64,000 nt of DNA from the NCBI RefSeq assembly GCF_004101865.1, contig NZ_CP026118.1, positions 3,179,001-3,243,000 on the forward strand, written 5' to 3'. This stretch comes from Halobacillus litoralis (GTDB lineage Bacteria > Bacillota > Bacilli > Bacillales > Halobacillaceae). The position numbers and the translations under genes were made by a program. Every line of letters starts with the position of its first letter. Within the stretch, counting starts at the first letter, position 1. The notes beneath the pieces were generated by a model that saw nothing but the letters and a program-made list of their open reading frames with translations, ran no database searches and was not told the DNA's origin. Positions 8,829 through 17,384 of the stretch are shown here, one piece after another.

Positions 8829-8861
8829 AAAACGCTTGGAAGTTACTATCCAAGCGTTTTT
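8829..8861. terminator. Bidirectional terminator
   Basis: AAAACGCTTGGA / TCCAAGCGTTTT with T-run on the plus strand, and a fair T tract in the other direction. Ends the acetyltransferase gene from the right. Confidence 0.85.
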
Positions 8862-8865
8862 CCAG

Positions 8866-9420
8866 TTAGGGATTTTCAGGTTTTCCCCAATCAGTGCTTA
8901 ATAAGGAAAGGATTAAGGCATCGTGACATTGGTTATTTTGATAAAGGTATCCTCTTAATACACCTTCTTTGATAAAGCCTAACCGCCTTAACAGCTGTAT
9001 AGATGGCTCATTTTGAGGGTAGGTGACAGCCCCCATCCTGAAAAGTTCTAAATCTTCGAATGAATAACGCATTACTTCTTTTACGGCTTCCGTTGTCATT
9101 CCTTTGCGCCAATGGGAAGGATGTAATTCAAAACCGATATCTGCTTTTTTACTCCACGTGCTCAGGTTGTTCAGTCCTGCTGTGCCGACAAATTCATCTG
9201 TCTCTTTTAGGACGATCCCCCATCTGATGCCCCTTTTGCTTTCATAGGTGCTTTGAAAAGAGGCTACTATTTTTGCGGCCTCATCCATACTTTTCAAGCT
9301 CTCCATGCCATAATATTCAGTAACTTCGTCATTGGACATAATTTGAAAAAAGCTTTGAGTATGTTCCTCTGTTACTTGAACTAATTTCAATCGTTTGGTT
9401 TCCAACTCAGGAAATCCCAT
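8866..9420 (-). CDS. GNAT-family N-acetyltransferase (RimJ/RimL type)
   Basis: About 184 residues, a complete GNAT fold of the ribosomal-protein-alanine acetyltransferase subgroup that uses acetyl-CoA. It opens FPELETKRLKLVQVTEEHTQ and contains the typical GxxGxG-like region (HPSHWRKGMTTEAVKEVMRY) and NEPSIQLLRRLGFIKEGVLRG, where Asn and the following loop hold acetyl-CoA. I chose the ATG at 9420, since GGAAGG is about ten bases upstream; a GTG at 9429 lies too close to it. The start overlaps the end of galM by 14 bases, so the two are cotranscribed. Substrate (protein N-terminus or small molecule) unknown. Confidence 0.87.
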   Translation of the reverse strand: MGFPELETKRLKLVQVTEEHTQSFFQIMSNDEVTEYYGMESLKSMDEAAKIVASFQSTYESKRGIRWGIVLKETDEFVGTAGLNNLSTWSKKADIGFELHPSHWRKGMTTEAVKEVMRYSFEDLELFRMGAVTYPQNEPSIQLLRRLGFIKEGVLRGYLYQNNQCHDALILSLLSTDWGKPENP

Positions 9421-10465
9421 GATCCGCACTTCCTTCCGTTATGAATATAAACGAAGTTTGTTGAGTATAGCGGTCGCCTGCCTTCAATTTCACGGAAGGA
9501 AGACCTTCGTGATGAAGTGACGCTGGGGAGCTTTGCGTCTCAAAGCAAACTCCGGAATATTTACTGGATTGTCGGCCTGCCAACTGATATTCATCTGTCA
9601 GATTGTTCGAAGTGTACAGGACTACCCCGGGCTGGTCTGTATGTATGGTCAGTTTTCTTCCACTATCCTCATCTCTTACTTCTATGGTGTTTTTCTTTAT
9701 ATGGTCGAAAAGGAAGTAATGATCATAGCCAGATTTTGCTATCATGTTCTGATCGTAACTGGATTGGGTTCCGGTCCGTAATGGGGCTGGGATACGAAAG
9801 TCAAAGGGGGTGCCTGCAACAGAGCGGATCGTTCCAGTAGGAATCAGGTGATCGTCAAGCTCGAGAAATTGTCGGCTGGGGATCTTCACTTCATGATCGA
9901 GGATCGAATGCTCCAGGTTTCCACTCAGGTTGAAATAGGTGTGGTTCGTCAAAGTGAGGACGGTATCGTGGCTGCTCTCTGCCTGATAATCGATAAGAAG
10001 CTGGTTGTTGTTATTCAATTGGTACGTTACTTTTACAGTCAACTCCCCTGGATAACCACTGTCCATATGAGGGCTTTTATGTATGAGAGTGAGACCGGCA
10101 CGATCTTCTTCCTGAAAAGTTTCTGTCTCCCAAACCTTCGTGTGAAATCCCTCTGAACCTCCGTGAATATGGTGTTCACCATCATTTGCCTCTAATTCGT
10201 AGTTTTCTCCATTCATTGAAAATGAAGAGCGATCGATACGTCCTGCGATTCTACCGATGACGGCCCCGAAGAAATTCGGGTCCTTGAGATAGTCTTCATC
10301 GTTTTGGTACCGGAGGACGACATTTTCCACCTGACCATGTTTATCAGGAACGTTGATTTCTTTAATGATCCCTCCGTAATTCAGCGCTTTTGCTGTCATC
10401 CCATGATCATTAGAAATGGTGAACTGTTTCCACCCAATAGCCAGTTCTTCCTCAATGATTTTCAT
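9407..10465 (-). CDS. galM: Aldose 1-epimerase (galactose mutarotase)
   Basis: A 352-residue enzyme that interconverts alpha and beta anomers of galactose, glucose and related sugars in the cytoplasm. Family marks: RIAGRIDRSSF near 72-82, GEHHIHGGSEGFH at 96-108 (His98/His99), TNHTYFNLSG with the catalytic His at 175, and the acid SGVCFETQSSP near 310. GGAGGA precedes the ATG at 10465. It is read in the same direction as the GH3 gene but a terminator at 10519-10555 lies between, so it may have its own promoter. Its place beside the glucan-use genes fits: beta-glucosidase releases glucose in one anomeric form. Confidence 0.94.
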   Translation of the reverse strand: MKIIEEELAIGWKQFTISNDHGMTAKALNYGGIIKEINVPDKHGQVENVVLRYQNDEDYLKDPNFFGAVIGRIAGRIDRSSFSMNGENYELEANDGEHHIHGGSEGFHTKVWETETFQEEDRAGLTLIHKSPHMDSGYPGELTVKVTYQLNNNNQLLIDYQAESSHDTVLTLTNHTYFNLSGNLEHSILDHEVKIPSRQFLELDDHLIPTGTIRSVAGTPFDFRIPAPLRTGTQSSYDQNMIAKSGYDHYFLFDHIKKNTIEVRDEDSGRKLTIHTDQPGVVLYTSNNLTDEYQLAGRQSSKYSGVCFETQSSPASLHHEGLPSVKLKAGDRYTQQTSFIFITEGSADHGIS

Positions 10466-10518
10466 ACGTATCCTCCAATGATTTTTCCTCTATTATATCA
10501 TTTTCTGAAGTTATCTTT

Positions 10519-10555
10519 GAAAAAGAGGCTCCCCCTTTTTTCAGGCGAGCCTCTA
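10519..10555 (-). terminator. Terminator after the GH3 gene
   Basis: On the minus strand AGAGGCTCG ... GGAGCCTCT followed by TTTTT forms a strong intrinsic terminator between the GH3 gene and galM. Confidence 0.88.
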
Positions 10556-10631
10556 ATAAATCAGCCACAGTAATGGGCGAATGATTCAGCTGTAGGGGAA
10601 CCATTCCTCTGTTTAGATTTTTTATATGAAA

Positions 10632-12794
10632 TCAAGAATTCAAGCAGAATTTCTTCGATCGTACATCACGGCTATCTGTTCCTACGAACACTTCGAATTC
10701 ACCTGCATCACTTTTGTGTTCAAGATCTGCATGATAATACCTCAGTTGATCTTCCCCGAGCTGGAATTCGACTTCCGCTGATTCACCAGGCTGTAGGTAG
10801 ACTTTCTTGAAGCCTTTAAGTTCTTTGAGTGGACGGACCACATCCCCGACTAAATCTCTCACATACATTTGCACGGTTTCTTCACCAGCGACATCACTCG
10901 TGTTTGTGACAATCACGGTAACCGTCAAGGATTCTTCCTTCGTCATTTGTTCAGCTGACAGAGTCATATTGCCATACTCAAATCGGCTGTAGCTGAGCCC
11001 GTATCCGAAAGGGTAGAGGGGCTCATTCGGAATATCCAAATATTGAGAAACGTAGCGTTCCTGCGCATCCGGGGCGTCTTTTGGACGACCTGTGTTGTAA
11101 CGATTGTAATAGATCGGGACCTGTCCGACAGAATAAGGCATCGACATCGTCAGTTTAGCAGATGGATTGACTTCTCCGTAAAGGAGGTCTGCCAAAGCTG
11201 TTCCGCCTTCGGTCCCTGGGTACCATGCTTCGACGACAGCATCTGCATGTTCGATGACCTCACGTAAATCCAAGGGACGGCCGTTGAAAAGGACGGCGAC
11301 TACTGGTTTTCCAAGTGCTTTCATTTTCTTCAAAAGTTCCAATTGTACCTCGGGAACCCTGATATCCGCACGGCAGCCTGCCTCACCACTCATGTCCGAG
11401 TGTTCTCCAATCGCGACGACGATAACTTCTGCCTGTTCAGCTTTATTTATTGCATCCTCGAATTGTTCATTAGAACCGTTCTGTATATCACACCCTTGTG
11501 AGACAAGAAGCTGATCATTATCCAGGTAGTTAGCGAATCCTGCAGCGACCGTTATTGTATCTTCAGCGGAACCTCCCCAGGACCAGGGGCCGAGGATATC
11601 CGTGCTTTCTGCGAACGGACCGACCAGCGCAACTTTCCCTGCTTGATTCAACGGTAACGTGTCCTCATTTTTCAAGAGGACCATGGATTTTGCTGCAAGC
11701 TCCCTGGAGGCTTCTCTATGTTCAGGGGATAGAATATGGATGTTTTCATCTTCCTCACTGGCACCCCTGTAAGGATGTTCAAAAAGTCCAAGTTTATTTT
11801 TTAATTGCAGGATGCGTAAGACGGCTTCATCTACAATGGTTTCTTCCAGCTTCTCTTCTGCAATCAGCTCTTTGACATGATTCACATAACAAGACGTCAT
11901 CATTTCGATGTCTACGCCTGCTTTCATCGCTTTTTCTGCTGCTTGCTTTTGATCTTCTGCTACTCCGTGCGGAATCAATTCTTTCACAGCACCCCAGTCA
12001 GAGATCAATACTCCATCAAAACCCCATTCTTCTCGTAGAATCCCTCTCATCAACGGTTCATTTCCTGTCGAAGGCATTCCATTCAAAATGTTGAATGCAG
12101 TCATCACCATTTCTGCGCCTTCATCCAAAGCGGCTTTATAGGCAGGGAGATAGTTTTCGCGTAACATCCATTCAGACATATCCACCGTATTGTAATCACG
12201 TCCGCCTTCTGGTGCCCCATAGGCAGCAAAGTGTTTCACACAGGAAGCGACTTTGTGGTTGTCATTTACTAAATCCCCTTGAAAACCACGGACAAAGGAG
12301 CGGGCGAACTCGCTGTTCAAAAAGGTATCCTCACCTGTTGCTTCCATCACCCGTCCCCAGCGTGGTTCTCTAGATAAATCCACCATCGGGGCAAAAGTTA
12401 CATGAACCCCTGAGACAGCAGCTTCTTTTGCAGCTATAGCGGCACTCTTTTCTGCAAGCTCCAGGTCCCAAGAACATCCGATTGCCAGCGGAACAGGGAA
12501 AATGGTTCTGAAACCATGGATGATATCTGACATGAACAACAATGGGATGCCTAGTCGGTTCTCTTCCATATGGACCTTTTGAATATTGATCGTTTCATGA
12601 GCGCCGGAAGCCCCCAATACCGATCCTGTTTGCTTGATATCGTCTTCACTGATGTTCATATTTTCCATTGGGCCAGTAATTTCACCACGGTCAGAAGCAC
12701 CTTTAAAGAAAGGAGTCGCTAATTGGATGAGCTGTCCTACTTTTTCTGTCAATGTCATCTGTTCGAGCAATTCCGTTAATTGATTCTCGTTCAT
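10632..12794 (-). CDS. Glycoside hydrolase family 3 beta-glucosidase, cytoplasmic
   Basis: A 720-residue GH3 enzyme with the three usual parts: TIM barrel (about 1-320), alpha/beta sandwich (about 370-560) and a fibronectin-III-like domain (about 640-710). The nucleophile is Asp266 in GVLISDWGAVKEL; substrate-binding KHF and the GGRDYN loop are near 190-205. No signal peptide, so it acts on imported oligosaccharides. Related to BglX-type enzymes. Upstream sits a perfect 18-base palindrome (12819-12836) of the same type found before the importer and the GH144-like gene, so all belong to one LacI regulon. In Listeria a GH3 enzyme beside a sophorose importer cuts beta-1,2-linked glucose; by context this one may too, but beta-1,3 or beta-1,4 gentiobiose-type activity cannot be excluded. 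Confidence 0.92.
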   Translation of the reverse strand: MNENQLTELLEQMTLTEKVGQLIQLATPFFKGASDRGEITGPMENMNISEDDIKQTGSVLGASGAHETINIQKVHMEENRLGIPLLFMSDIIHGFRTIFPVPLAIGCSWDLELAEKSAAIAAKEAAVSGVHVTFAPMVDLSREPRWGRVMEATGEDTFLNSEFARSFVRGFQGDLVNDNHKVASCVKHFAAYGAPEGGRDYNTVDMSEWMLRENYLPAYKAALDEGAEMVMTAFNILNGMPSTGNEPLMRGILREEWGFDGVLISDWGAVKELIPHGVAEDQKQAAEKAMKAGVDIEMMTSCYVNHVKELIAEEKLEETIVDEAVLRILQLKNKLGLFEHPYRGASEEDENIHILSPEHREASRELAAKSMVLLKNEDTLPLNQAGKVALVGPFAESTDILGPWSWGGSAEDTITVAAGFANYLDNDQLLVSQGCDIQNGSNEQFEDAINKAEQAEVIVVAIGEHSDMSGEAGCRADIRVPEVQLELLKKMKALGKPVVAVLFNGRPLDLREVIEHADAVVEAWYPGTEGGTALADLLYGEVNPSAKLTMSMPYSVGQVPIYYNRYNTGRPKDAPDAQERYVSQYLDIPNEPLYPFGYGLSYSRFEYGNMTLSAEQMTKEESLTVTVIVTNTSDVAGEETVQMYVRDLVGDVVRPLKELKGFKKVYLQPGESAEVEFQLGEDQLRYYHADLEHKSDAGEFEVFVGTDSRDVRSKKFCLNS

Positions 12795-12818
12795 TTAAAA
12801 TCCCCCTCAAACAAAATT

Positions 12819-12836
12819 AAGTGAAACGTTTCACTT
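12819..12836. promoter_or_regulatory. LacI-type operator before the GH3 gene
   Basis: AAGTGAAACGTTTCACTT is a perfect 18-base palindrome, located downstream of the minus-strand promoter at 12851-12880. The core GAAACGTTTC also occurs at 12968, 17595 and 18768. Probable target of the LacI-family protein encoded at 16116-17105, or of CcpA; the CG-centred core fits both groups. Confidence 0.82.
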
Positions 12837-12850
12837 CAAAAGATAGATGC

Positions 12851-12880
12851 AGTATAAGCTGAGACTAAGGTGTTAGTCAA
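12851..12880 (-). promoter_or_regulatory. Promoter of the GH3 gene
   Basis: On the minus strand TTGACT, an 18-base spacer and TATACT are followed by the operator at 12819-12836, which would overlap the early transcribed region. Confidence 0.75.
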
Positions 12881-12929
12881 CCTATATAATAGTATTAATA
12901 ATTATTTTTCAGAAAAATGTGATAAGCAG

Positions 12930-12958
12930 TTGAAAGCGGATACAAATTAAATTATAAT
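12930..12958 (+). promoter_or_regulatory. Promoter of the sugar importer operon
   Basis: TTGAAA, 17 bases, TATAAT. The operator at 12966-12979 begins eight bases after the -10 box, so it covers the transcription start. Confidence 0.85.
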
Positions 12959-12965
12959 GCAGTTA

Positions 12966-12979
12966 TCGAAACGTTTCAA
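12966..12979. promoter_or_regulatory. LacI-type operator before the importer operon
   Basis: TCGAAACGTTTCAA at the transcription start of the importer operon. The core GAAACGTTTC is a perfect palindrome. Confidence 0.8.
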
Positions 12980-13009
12980 TTAAAAATCGATCAAAGGGGT
13001 GCTTATTCA

Positions 13010-14242
13010 GTGAAAAGTAAATTAGTCGTTTTATCAGCTGTAATGGTTCTATCGTTAATGTTAGCTGGCTGCTCCGGCAATTCATCTTCAGAAGGGGATG
13101 ACGGGACAGTTACCGTGTGGGCGATGGGTGAAGAAGGAAAAATGCTTCAAGACTTCAGTAAAAAGTTCGAAGAAGAACATTCTGATTTGACCGTCGATGT
13201 ACAAGCTATTCCGTGGGATACTGCTCATGATAAATTGCTTACGGCAGTAGCCTCCGGGGATGGCCCGGATGTGGTTCAACTAGGTACGACATGGGTGCCG
13301 GAGTTCGCTGAAGCGGGTGCTTTGCTGGATTTATCTGAATACATGGAAGATCATCCGAACTTTGCGAAAGAAAATTACTTTGATGGATCAGTGTCCACGA
13401 TGGAACATGGGGATGAAGTGGTAGGAATTCCATGGTATGTAGATACACGTGTCCTTTATTACCGGAAAGATCTGTTAAAAGAGGCGGGATACGAGGAAGC
13501 TCCGAAAACGTGGGATGAACTTAAAGATGCCGCTTCAAAGCTAGCTGACCGTGGGGAAGGTTCTTATGGGCTTGATATCGACCGTAATGACCAAATCACT
13601 CCCTTCATATTCGCATGGCAAAATGGATATGAAGCTGACCTGGAAGAAGGGGAATTAAATTTTGATACTCCTGAATTCAAGGAAGCGATCAAGTATTATA
13701 CGAGCTATTTTGATGAAGGCATCAGTCAAACCCAGCAAGGGAAAGACATCGTTGAAGCGTTTAAAGAAGGATCGAAACCGATGTTCTTCAGTGGACCGTG
13801 GATGATCAACATTATCAATGACCAGGCTCCTGATCTGGAAGGGAAGTGGGCGACAGCAGTCATGCCTTCCAAAGAAACAAACACGTCGAGCATGGGTGGT
13901 TCCAACCTATCTGTTTTTGAAAGTGCGGATAATGTTGAAGGGGCATTGAAATACATTTCCTTCATGACCGAAGTGGATACACAGATGGACTGGTTGGAAG
14001 AATCCAATACACTGCCATCACGGACAGAAGCTTGGGAAGATTCCCGTATGCAGGAAGACCCGATGTACGCTACATTCGGCAAACAGTTGGAAAATACAAA
14101 GCCTGGCTTGCAGACAGAGCAATTTGAGCGAATTGCCCAGGAATTGCTGGGATCGATTGAGCGGATCACAGAAGGTGGCGCAGATGTAGACACTGAACTT
14201 GAAAAATTCAATCAAGAAGCACAAAGCCTGATCGAGGAATAA
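13010..14242 (+). CDS. Sugar ABC transporter substrate-binding lipoprotein
   Basis: A 410-residue family-1 extracellular solute-binding protein. GTG start at 13010 after AAAGGGG. The signal peptide ends at the lipobox LMLAGCSGN (Cys21), so the protein is lipid-anchored outside the membrane. The mature text (TVTVWAMGEEGKMLQDFSKKFEEEHSD...) is typical for CUT1 oligosaccharide importers of the MalE type. It is first in an operon with two permeases and a LacI regulator; an operator covers its promoter. A 36-base perfect palindrome directly after the stop may set the ratio of binding protein to permease. Substrate is inferred as beta-1,2-linked glucose oligomers from the neighbouring GH144-like and GH3 enzymes. 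No ATPase gene is present. Confidence 0.93.
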   Translation: MKSKLVVLSAVMVLSLMLAGCSGNSSSEGDDGTVTVWAMGEEGKMLQDFSKKFEEEHSDLTVDVQAIPWDTAHDKLLTAVASGDGPDVVQLGTTWVPEFAEAGALLDLSEYMEDHPNFAKENYFDGSVSTMEHGDEVVGIPWYVDTRVLYYRKDLLKEAGYEEAPKTWDELKDAASKLADRGEGSYGLDIDRNDQITPFIFAWQNGYEADLEEGELNFDTPEFKEAIKYYTSYFDEGISQTQQGKDIVEAFKEGSKPMFFSGPWMINIINDQAPDLEGKWATAVMPSKETNTSSMGGSNLSVFESADNVEGALKYISFMTEVDTQMDWLEESNTLPSRTEAWEDSRMQEDPMYATFGKQLENTKPGLQTEQFERIAQELLGSIERITEGGADVDTELEKFNQEAQSLIEE

Positions 14243-14251
14243 TAAACAACT

Positions 14252-14287
14252 AAAGGTGATGGAATGAAGCTTCATTCCATCACCTTT
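14252..14287. repeat. Perfect 36-base palindrome between binding protein and permease genes
   Basis: AAAGGTGATGGAATGAAGC is followed directly by its reverse complement, giving an 18-bp stem with no real loop. There is no long T-run, so it is more likely an RNA-stabilising or partial-attenuation hairpin than a full terminator. Confidence 0.8.
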
Positions 14288-14318
14288 CATACACGTCAGT
14301 TTAGATAGGTGGGTATTC

Positions 14319-15203
14319 ATGAAGCAGTTCAAAAACAGACACCCTTATATGTTCATAGCGCCAGCTGTCATTTTGTTATCATTATTCAGTTTAATTCCTA
14401 TTCTGATCGCGTTTGTCATTAGTTTTACGGATATGAACTTGAAGGGCCTTGCTGATTGGTCTTCCGTGACATTCATAGGATTAGAGAATTATATCGCCCT
14501 TTTTTCGGATTCTACTTTCATTAAATCGATTTTCAATACGATCTTTTATGTCTTGATCGGTGTTCCGTTGGTCATTATTTGTTCATTATCCATCGCTTTA
14601 CTATTGAATTATGGAACAAGCAAACTCTTCACGACGTTCCGTGCAGTGTATTACATGCCATCGATAACGAACATTATCGCGGTTGCTGTCATTTGGGGTT
14701 ACTTATATAACACAGAATACGGTCTTTTCAACTACTTGCTATCACTTCTTTCTGTTGAAAATGTTCCTTGGCTGGAAGAGCCGACGATCGCTAAGCTTTC
14801 ATTGATTTTACTAGCTGTCTGGAAAGGAATCGGTATCAATATGATAATCTTCCTTGCTGCTTTGCAAGGAATCCCGAAATCGTATTATGAAGCAGCTGAA
14901 ATGGATGGAGCGAACAGGTTGCAGGTGCTCTTTAATGTGACTTTACCATTATTGCGATACGCCACGTTCTTTGTGACCGTAACTACATTGATCGGCTGGA
15001 TGCAATTCTTCGAAGAGCCTTTCGTCATGACAGATGGCGGACCATTGGATGGAACGATATCCATTGCGCTATTCATTTATAAAGAAGGCTTCCAGTTCAG
15101 CGAATTCGGTTACGCAGCTGCAGGATCATTTGTACTGTTCGCTATGATCATCCTTGTCACTGTTCTCCAATTCAAATTCAGAAAATCAGATACGGAGTAT
15201 TAA
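14319..15203 (+). CDS. Sugar ABC transporter permease (MalF-like)
   Basis: A 294-residue inner permease with six predicted membrane helices, the first at about 10-35 (MFIAPAVILLSLFSLIPILIAF). The EAA loop that contacts the ATPase reads SYYEAAEMDGANRLQVLFNVTLPLL near 190-215. It forms a pair with the next gene, and both serve the binding protein encoded upstream. The start at 14319 follows TAGGTGGG. Typical CUT1 organisation, with the ATPase lacking here. Confidence 0.93.
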   Translation: MKQFKNRHPYMFIAPAVILLSLFSLIPILIAFVISFTDMNLKGLADWSSVTFIGLENYIALFSDSTFIKSIFNTIFYVLIGVPLVIICSLSIALLLNYGTSKLFTTFRAVYYMPSITNIIAVAVIWGYLYNTEYGLFNYLLSLLSVENVPWLEEPTIAKLSLILLAVWKGIGINMIIFLAALQGIPKSYYEAAEMDGANRLQVLFNVTLPLLRYATFFVTVTTLIGWMQFFEEPFVMTDGGPLDGTISIALFIYKEGFQFSEFGYAAAGSFVLFAMIILVTVLQFKFRKSDTEY

Positions 15204-15222
15204 GAGAAAGGAGTTGAGGGTA

Positions 15223-16053
15223 ATGGCAGTAGCGACTAAGAAAAATAAATGGGAGCAGGCGCTTGTCATCTTCATCATGGTTGCCGGAGGCGTACTCGTG
15301 TCCATTCCATTCCTATGGATGATCTCCAGTTCTTTCAAGCCGGAGAGTGAAGTTTTGTCGATCCCGCCGACGATAATCCCGGATAACCCCACGATTGAAA
15401 ACTACATCAATTTGTTTACGAATATGAACTTTGCAGTGTATTTGAAAAATACGCTGATCATCGTCTTATTTTCTTTTCTGGGGCTGTTATTCAATGCGAT
15501 GGCGGGCTACGGTTTCGCTAAATATGAATTCAAAGGAAGAGAAAAAGTCTTCTATATCGTGTTAGCCACGATGATGATTCCTGGTCAGGTGACGATGATT
15601 CCAGTCTATCTTTTGTTGAATGCTATGGGACTGACGAATACGATGACCGGAATTGTACTGCCTGGATTAGCTGTAGCCTTCAGTATCTTTTTGTTCCGGC
15701 AGTTCATGACCACAGTCCCTGACGACTTGATTGAAGCGGCGCGACTTGATGGTGCAGGTGAATTTTATATTTTTTTCCGGCTCGTCATGCCCATTGCAAA
15801 ACCGATTTTTGCCGTGCAGGGAATTTTGACTTTCATTGCTGGATGGAACAGTTTCCTGTGGCCATTGATCATTGCTAATGATGAAAGCTTGTACACTTTA
15901 TCTGTTGGGCTTTCCTTATTGCAAGGACAGTATGCCAATAATTTCGCTCTTCAAATGGCAGGTGCAGCATTCATGGTCGTCCCGATCATCATCATATTTT
16001 CCTTTTTTCAAAAATACATTGTCGAAGGGTTCACAATGTCTGGAATCAAATAA
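15223..16053 (+). CDS. Sugar ABC transporter permease (MalG-like)
   Basis: A 276-residue permease, partner of the previous gene, which ends 19 bases upstream. I chose ATG 15223 because AAAGGAG lies before it; the open frame reaches further left into the MalF-like gene. It has six membrane helices and the EAA loop EAARLDGAGEFYIFFRLVMPIAKP near 190-215. Its C-terminus YIVEGFTMSGIK is typical of MalG-type subunits. Confidence 0.93.
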   Translation: MAVATKKNKWEQALVIFIMVAGGVLVSIPFLWMISSSFKPESEVLSIPPTIIPDNPTIENYINLFTNMNFAVYLKNTLIIVLFSFLGLLFNAMAGYGFAKYEFKGREKVFYIVLATMMIPGQVTMIPVYLLLNAMGLTNTMTGIVLPGLAVAFSIFLFRQFMTTVPDDLIEAARLDGAGEFYIFFRLVMPIAKPIFAVQGILTFIAGWNSFLWPLIIANDESLYTLSVGLSLLQGQYANNFALQMAGAAFMVVPIIIIFSFFQKYIVEGFTMSGIK

Positions 16054-16115
16054 AGCGATATCATTATGAAAACTGTTACAATGGAATTACGAACCCATAC
16101 AAACGGAGGATTATT

Positions 16116-17105
16116 ATGGCTACGATCAAAGATGTGGCTAAACGAGCGGGAGTAGCTCTATCCACGGCTTCCTATGCCTTGAATGGCAGTTCGAAAGTCA
16201 GTGGAGCTACGATCGAAAAAGTTATGAGAGCCGCAAGAGAACTGAATTACCAGAAGAACGGTTTCGCTTCTGACTTGAAACGTACCAAAACAAATACGAT
16301 CGCATTGATTTTAAGTGACATGTCCGGCCCGTATTTTTCCGAACTCATCAAAGGTGTCCAAGAAGTGACGGCAAGCAATCAATACGACTTGATTGCTTGC
16401 AGTTCTGTGGGAGGAAGCCGCTCGACGGCGACGAAATTCCTCAGAGAAAAACGGGTCGATGGTGCGATTATTCTGGCCAATAATATTCAAACCCAGTTGA
16501 TTGAAGAATCAGCCAGGGAAGACTTTCCCATCGTCGTTTTGGATCGTGAAGTACAAAATCCATATGCGATCCATGTGGAAGTCAATAACCGCCAGGGTGC
16601 CTTTGAAGCCACCGAACACCTTATTGAAAAAGGACATCGGTCACTCGGTTATGTAAGTGGTCCCATGGATTCACATGATAACGAGGAACGATTCACTGGA
16701 TTTTCTGATGCATTAGAGCACTATGACATTCCGTTTCAATCCCGTCTGAAAATCAGTGGAGACTTTACTAGGGAAGGCGGCTACAGGGCTACCAAGATGT
16801 TGATTGCCCAGCAGAATTTACCGGATGCTATTTTTTATGCCAATGATGAAATGGCTGTCGGCGGTCTGCAGGCCTTCAAGGAAAAAGGTATCCAGGTCCC
16901 TGCTGATATTTCAATTGTGGGATTTGACGACATCCAATTAGCTGAGTACGTAAATCCACCACTAACGACTGTGAGGCAGCCGAAGTACGAAGCGGGTGCG
17001 TTAGCGGTCCATATGATCTTTCAAATGTTGGCTGGAGAAAAAGTAGAGAAGTCGTTCAATCTTTCGACAGAATTGGTGGAGCGTTCTTCTGTAAAAATGA
17101 AGTGA
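16116..17105 (+). CDS. LacI/GalR-family transcriptional regulator of the glucan regulon
   Basis: A 329-residue repressor. Residues 2-45 form the helix-turn-helix and hinge (TIKDVAKRAGVALSTASYAL ... VMRAARELNY), and the remainder is a periplasmic-binding-protein-like sugar sensor, with family text FFYANDEMAVGGLQAFKEKG and ISIVGFDDIQLAEY. GGAGGA precedes the ATG. It closes the importer operon with 62 bases between. LacI regulators bind CG-centred palindromes, and GAAACGTTTC lies at the GH3, importer and GH144-like promoters; the link is therefore strong but inferred. A sugar from the imported oligomer is the likely inducer. Confidence 0.93.
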   Translation: MATIKDVAKRAGVALSTASYALNGSSKVSGATIEKVMRAARELNYQKNGFASDLKRTKTNTIALILSDMSGPYFSELIKGVQEVTASNQYDLIACSSVGGSRSTATKFLREKRVDGAIILANNIQTQLIEESAREDFPIVVLDREVQNPYAIHVEVNNRQGAFEATEHLIEKGHRSLGYVSGPMDSHDNEERFTGFSDALEHYDIPFQSRLKISGDFTREGGYRATKMLIAQQNLPDAIFYANDEMAVGGLQAFKEKGIQVPADISIVGFDDIQLAEYVNPPLTTVRQPKYEAGALAVHMIFQMLAGEKVEKSFNLSTELVERSSVKMK

Positions 17106-17144
17106 AAATAAAAAGAGACTGGGATAAAAGAATTTTCCCACTAG

Positions 17145-17176
17145 AAAACCCGAACGAAATTTGTTCGGGTTTTCAT
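17145..17176 (+). terminator. Terminator after the LacI gene (repeat-associated)
   Basis: AAAACCCGAAC, seven-base loop, GTTCGGGTTTT. The surrounding block (17113-17180) is nearly the same as that at 20886-20950 and appears inverted near 42597-42640, so this terminator is part of a dispersed repeat. Confidence 0.85.
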
Positions 17177-17197
17177 TATGAACATACGCCACTCCGG

Positions 17198-17300
17198 CAA
17201 CATACTTCGCTTTTCGCCGGCACGGCCTCAGCCCCCGGAACAAAGCTCGCTTTGTTCCGGGGACTTCACCTCGTGCTGTTCCCGCAGGGAGTCTACGTGT
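17198..17300 (-). repeat. Hairpin repeat superfamily, copy 1
   Basis: Read on the minus strand it has the shared outer arms CCTGCGGGAACAGCACGAGG and CCGTGCCGGCGAAAAGCG around a private inner palindrome (CCCCGGAACAAAGC / GCTTTGTTCCGGGG). Same architecture as copies at 21058, 38858, 39103, 42290 and 44736. No gene is seen in 17177-17384. Confidence 0.8.
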
Positions 17301-17384
17301 GTTGCCTTCACTCCATTTGATCCATTCTACTATATTGTTCGTCTTTTCCAGTGGCTAAGTTATCATTTAGTCCCAAGCTCTTTT

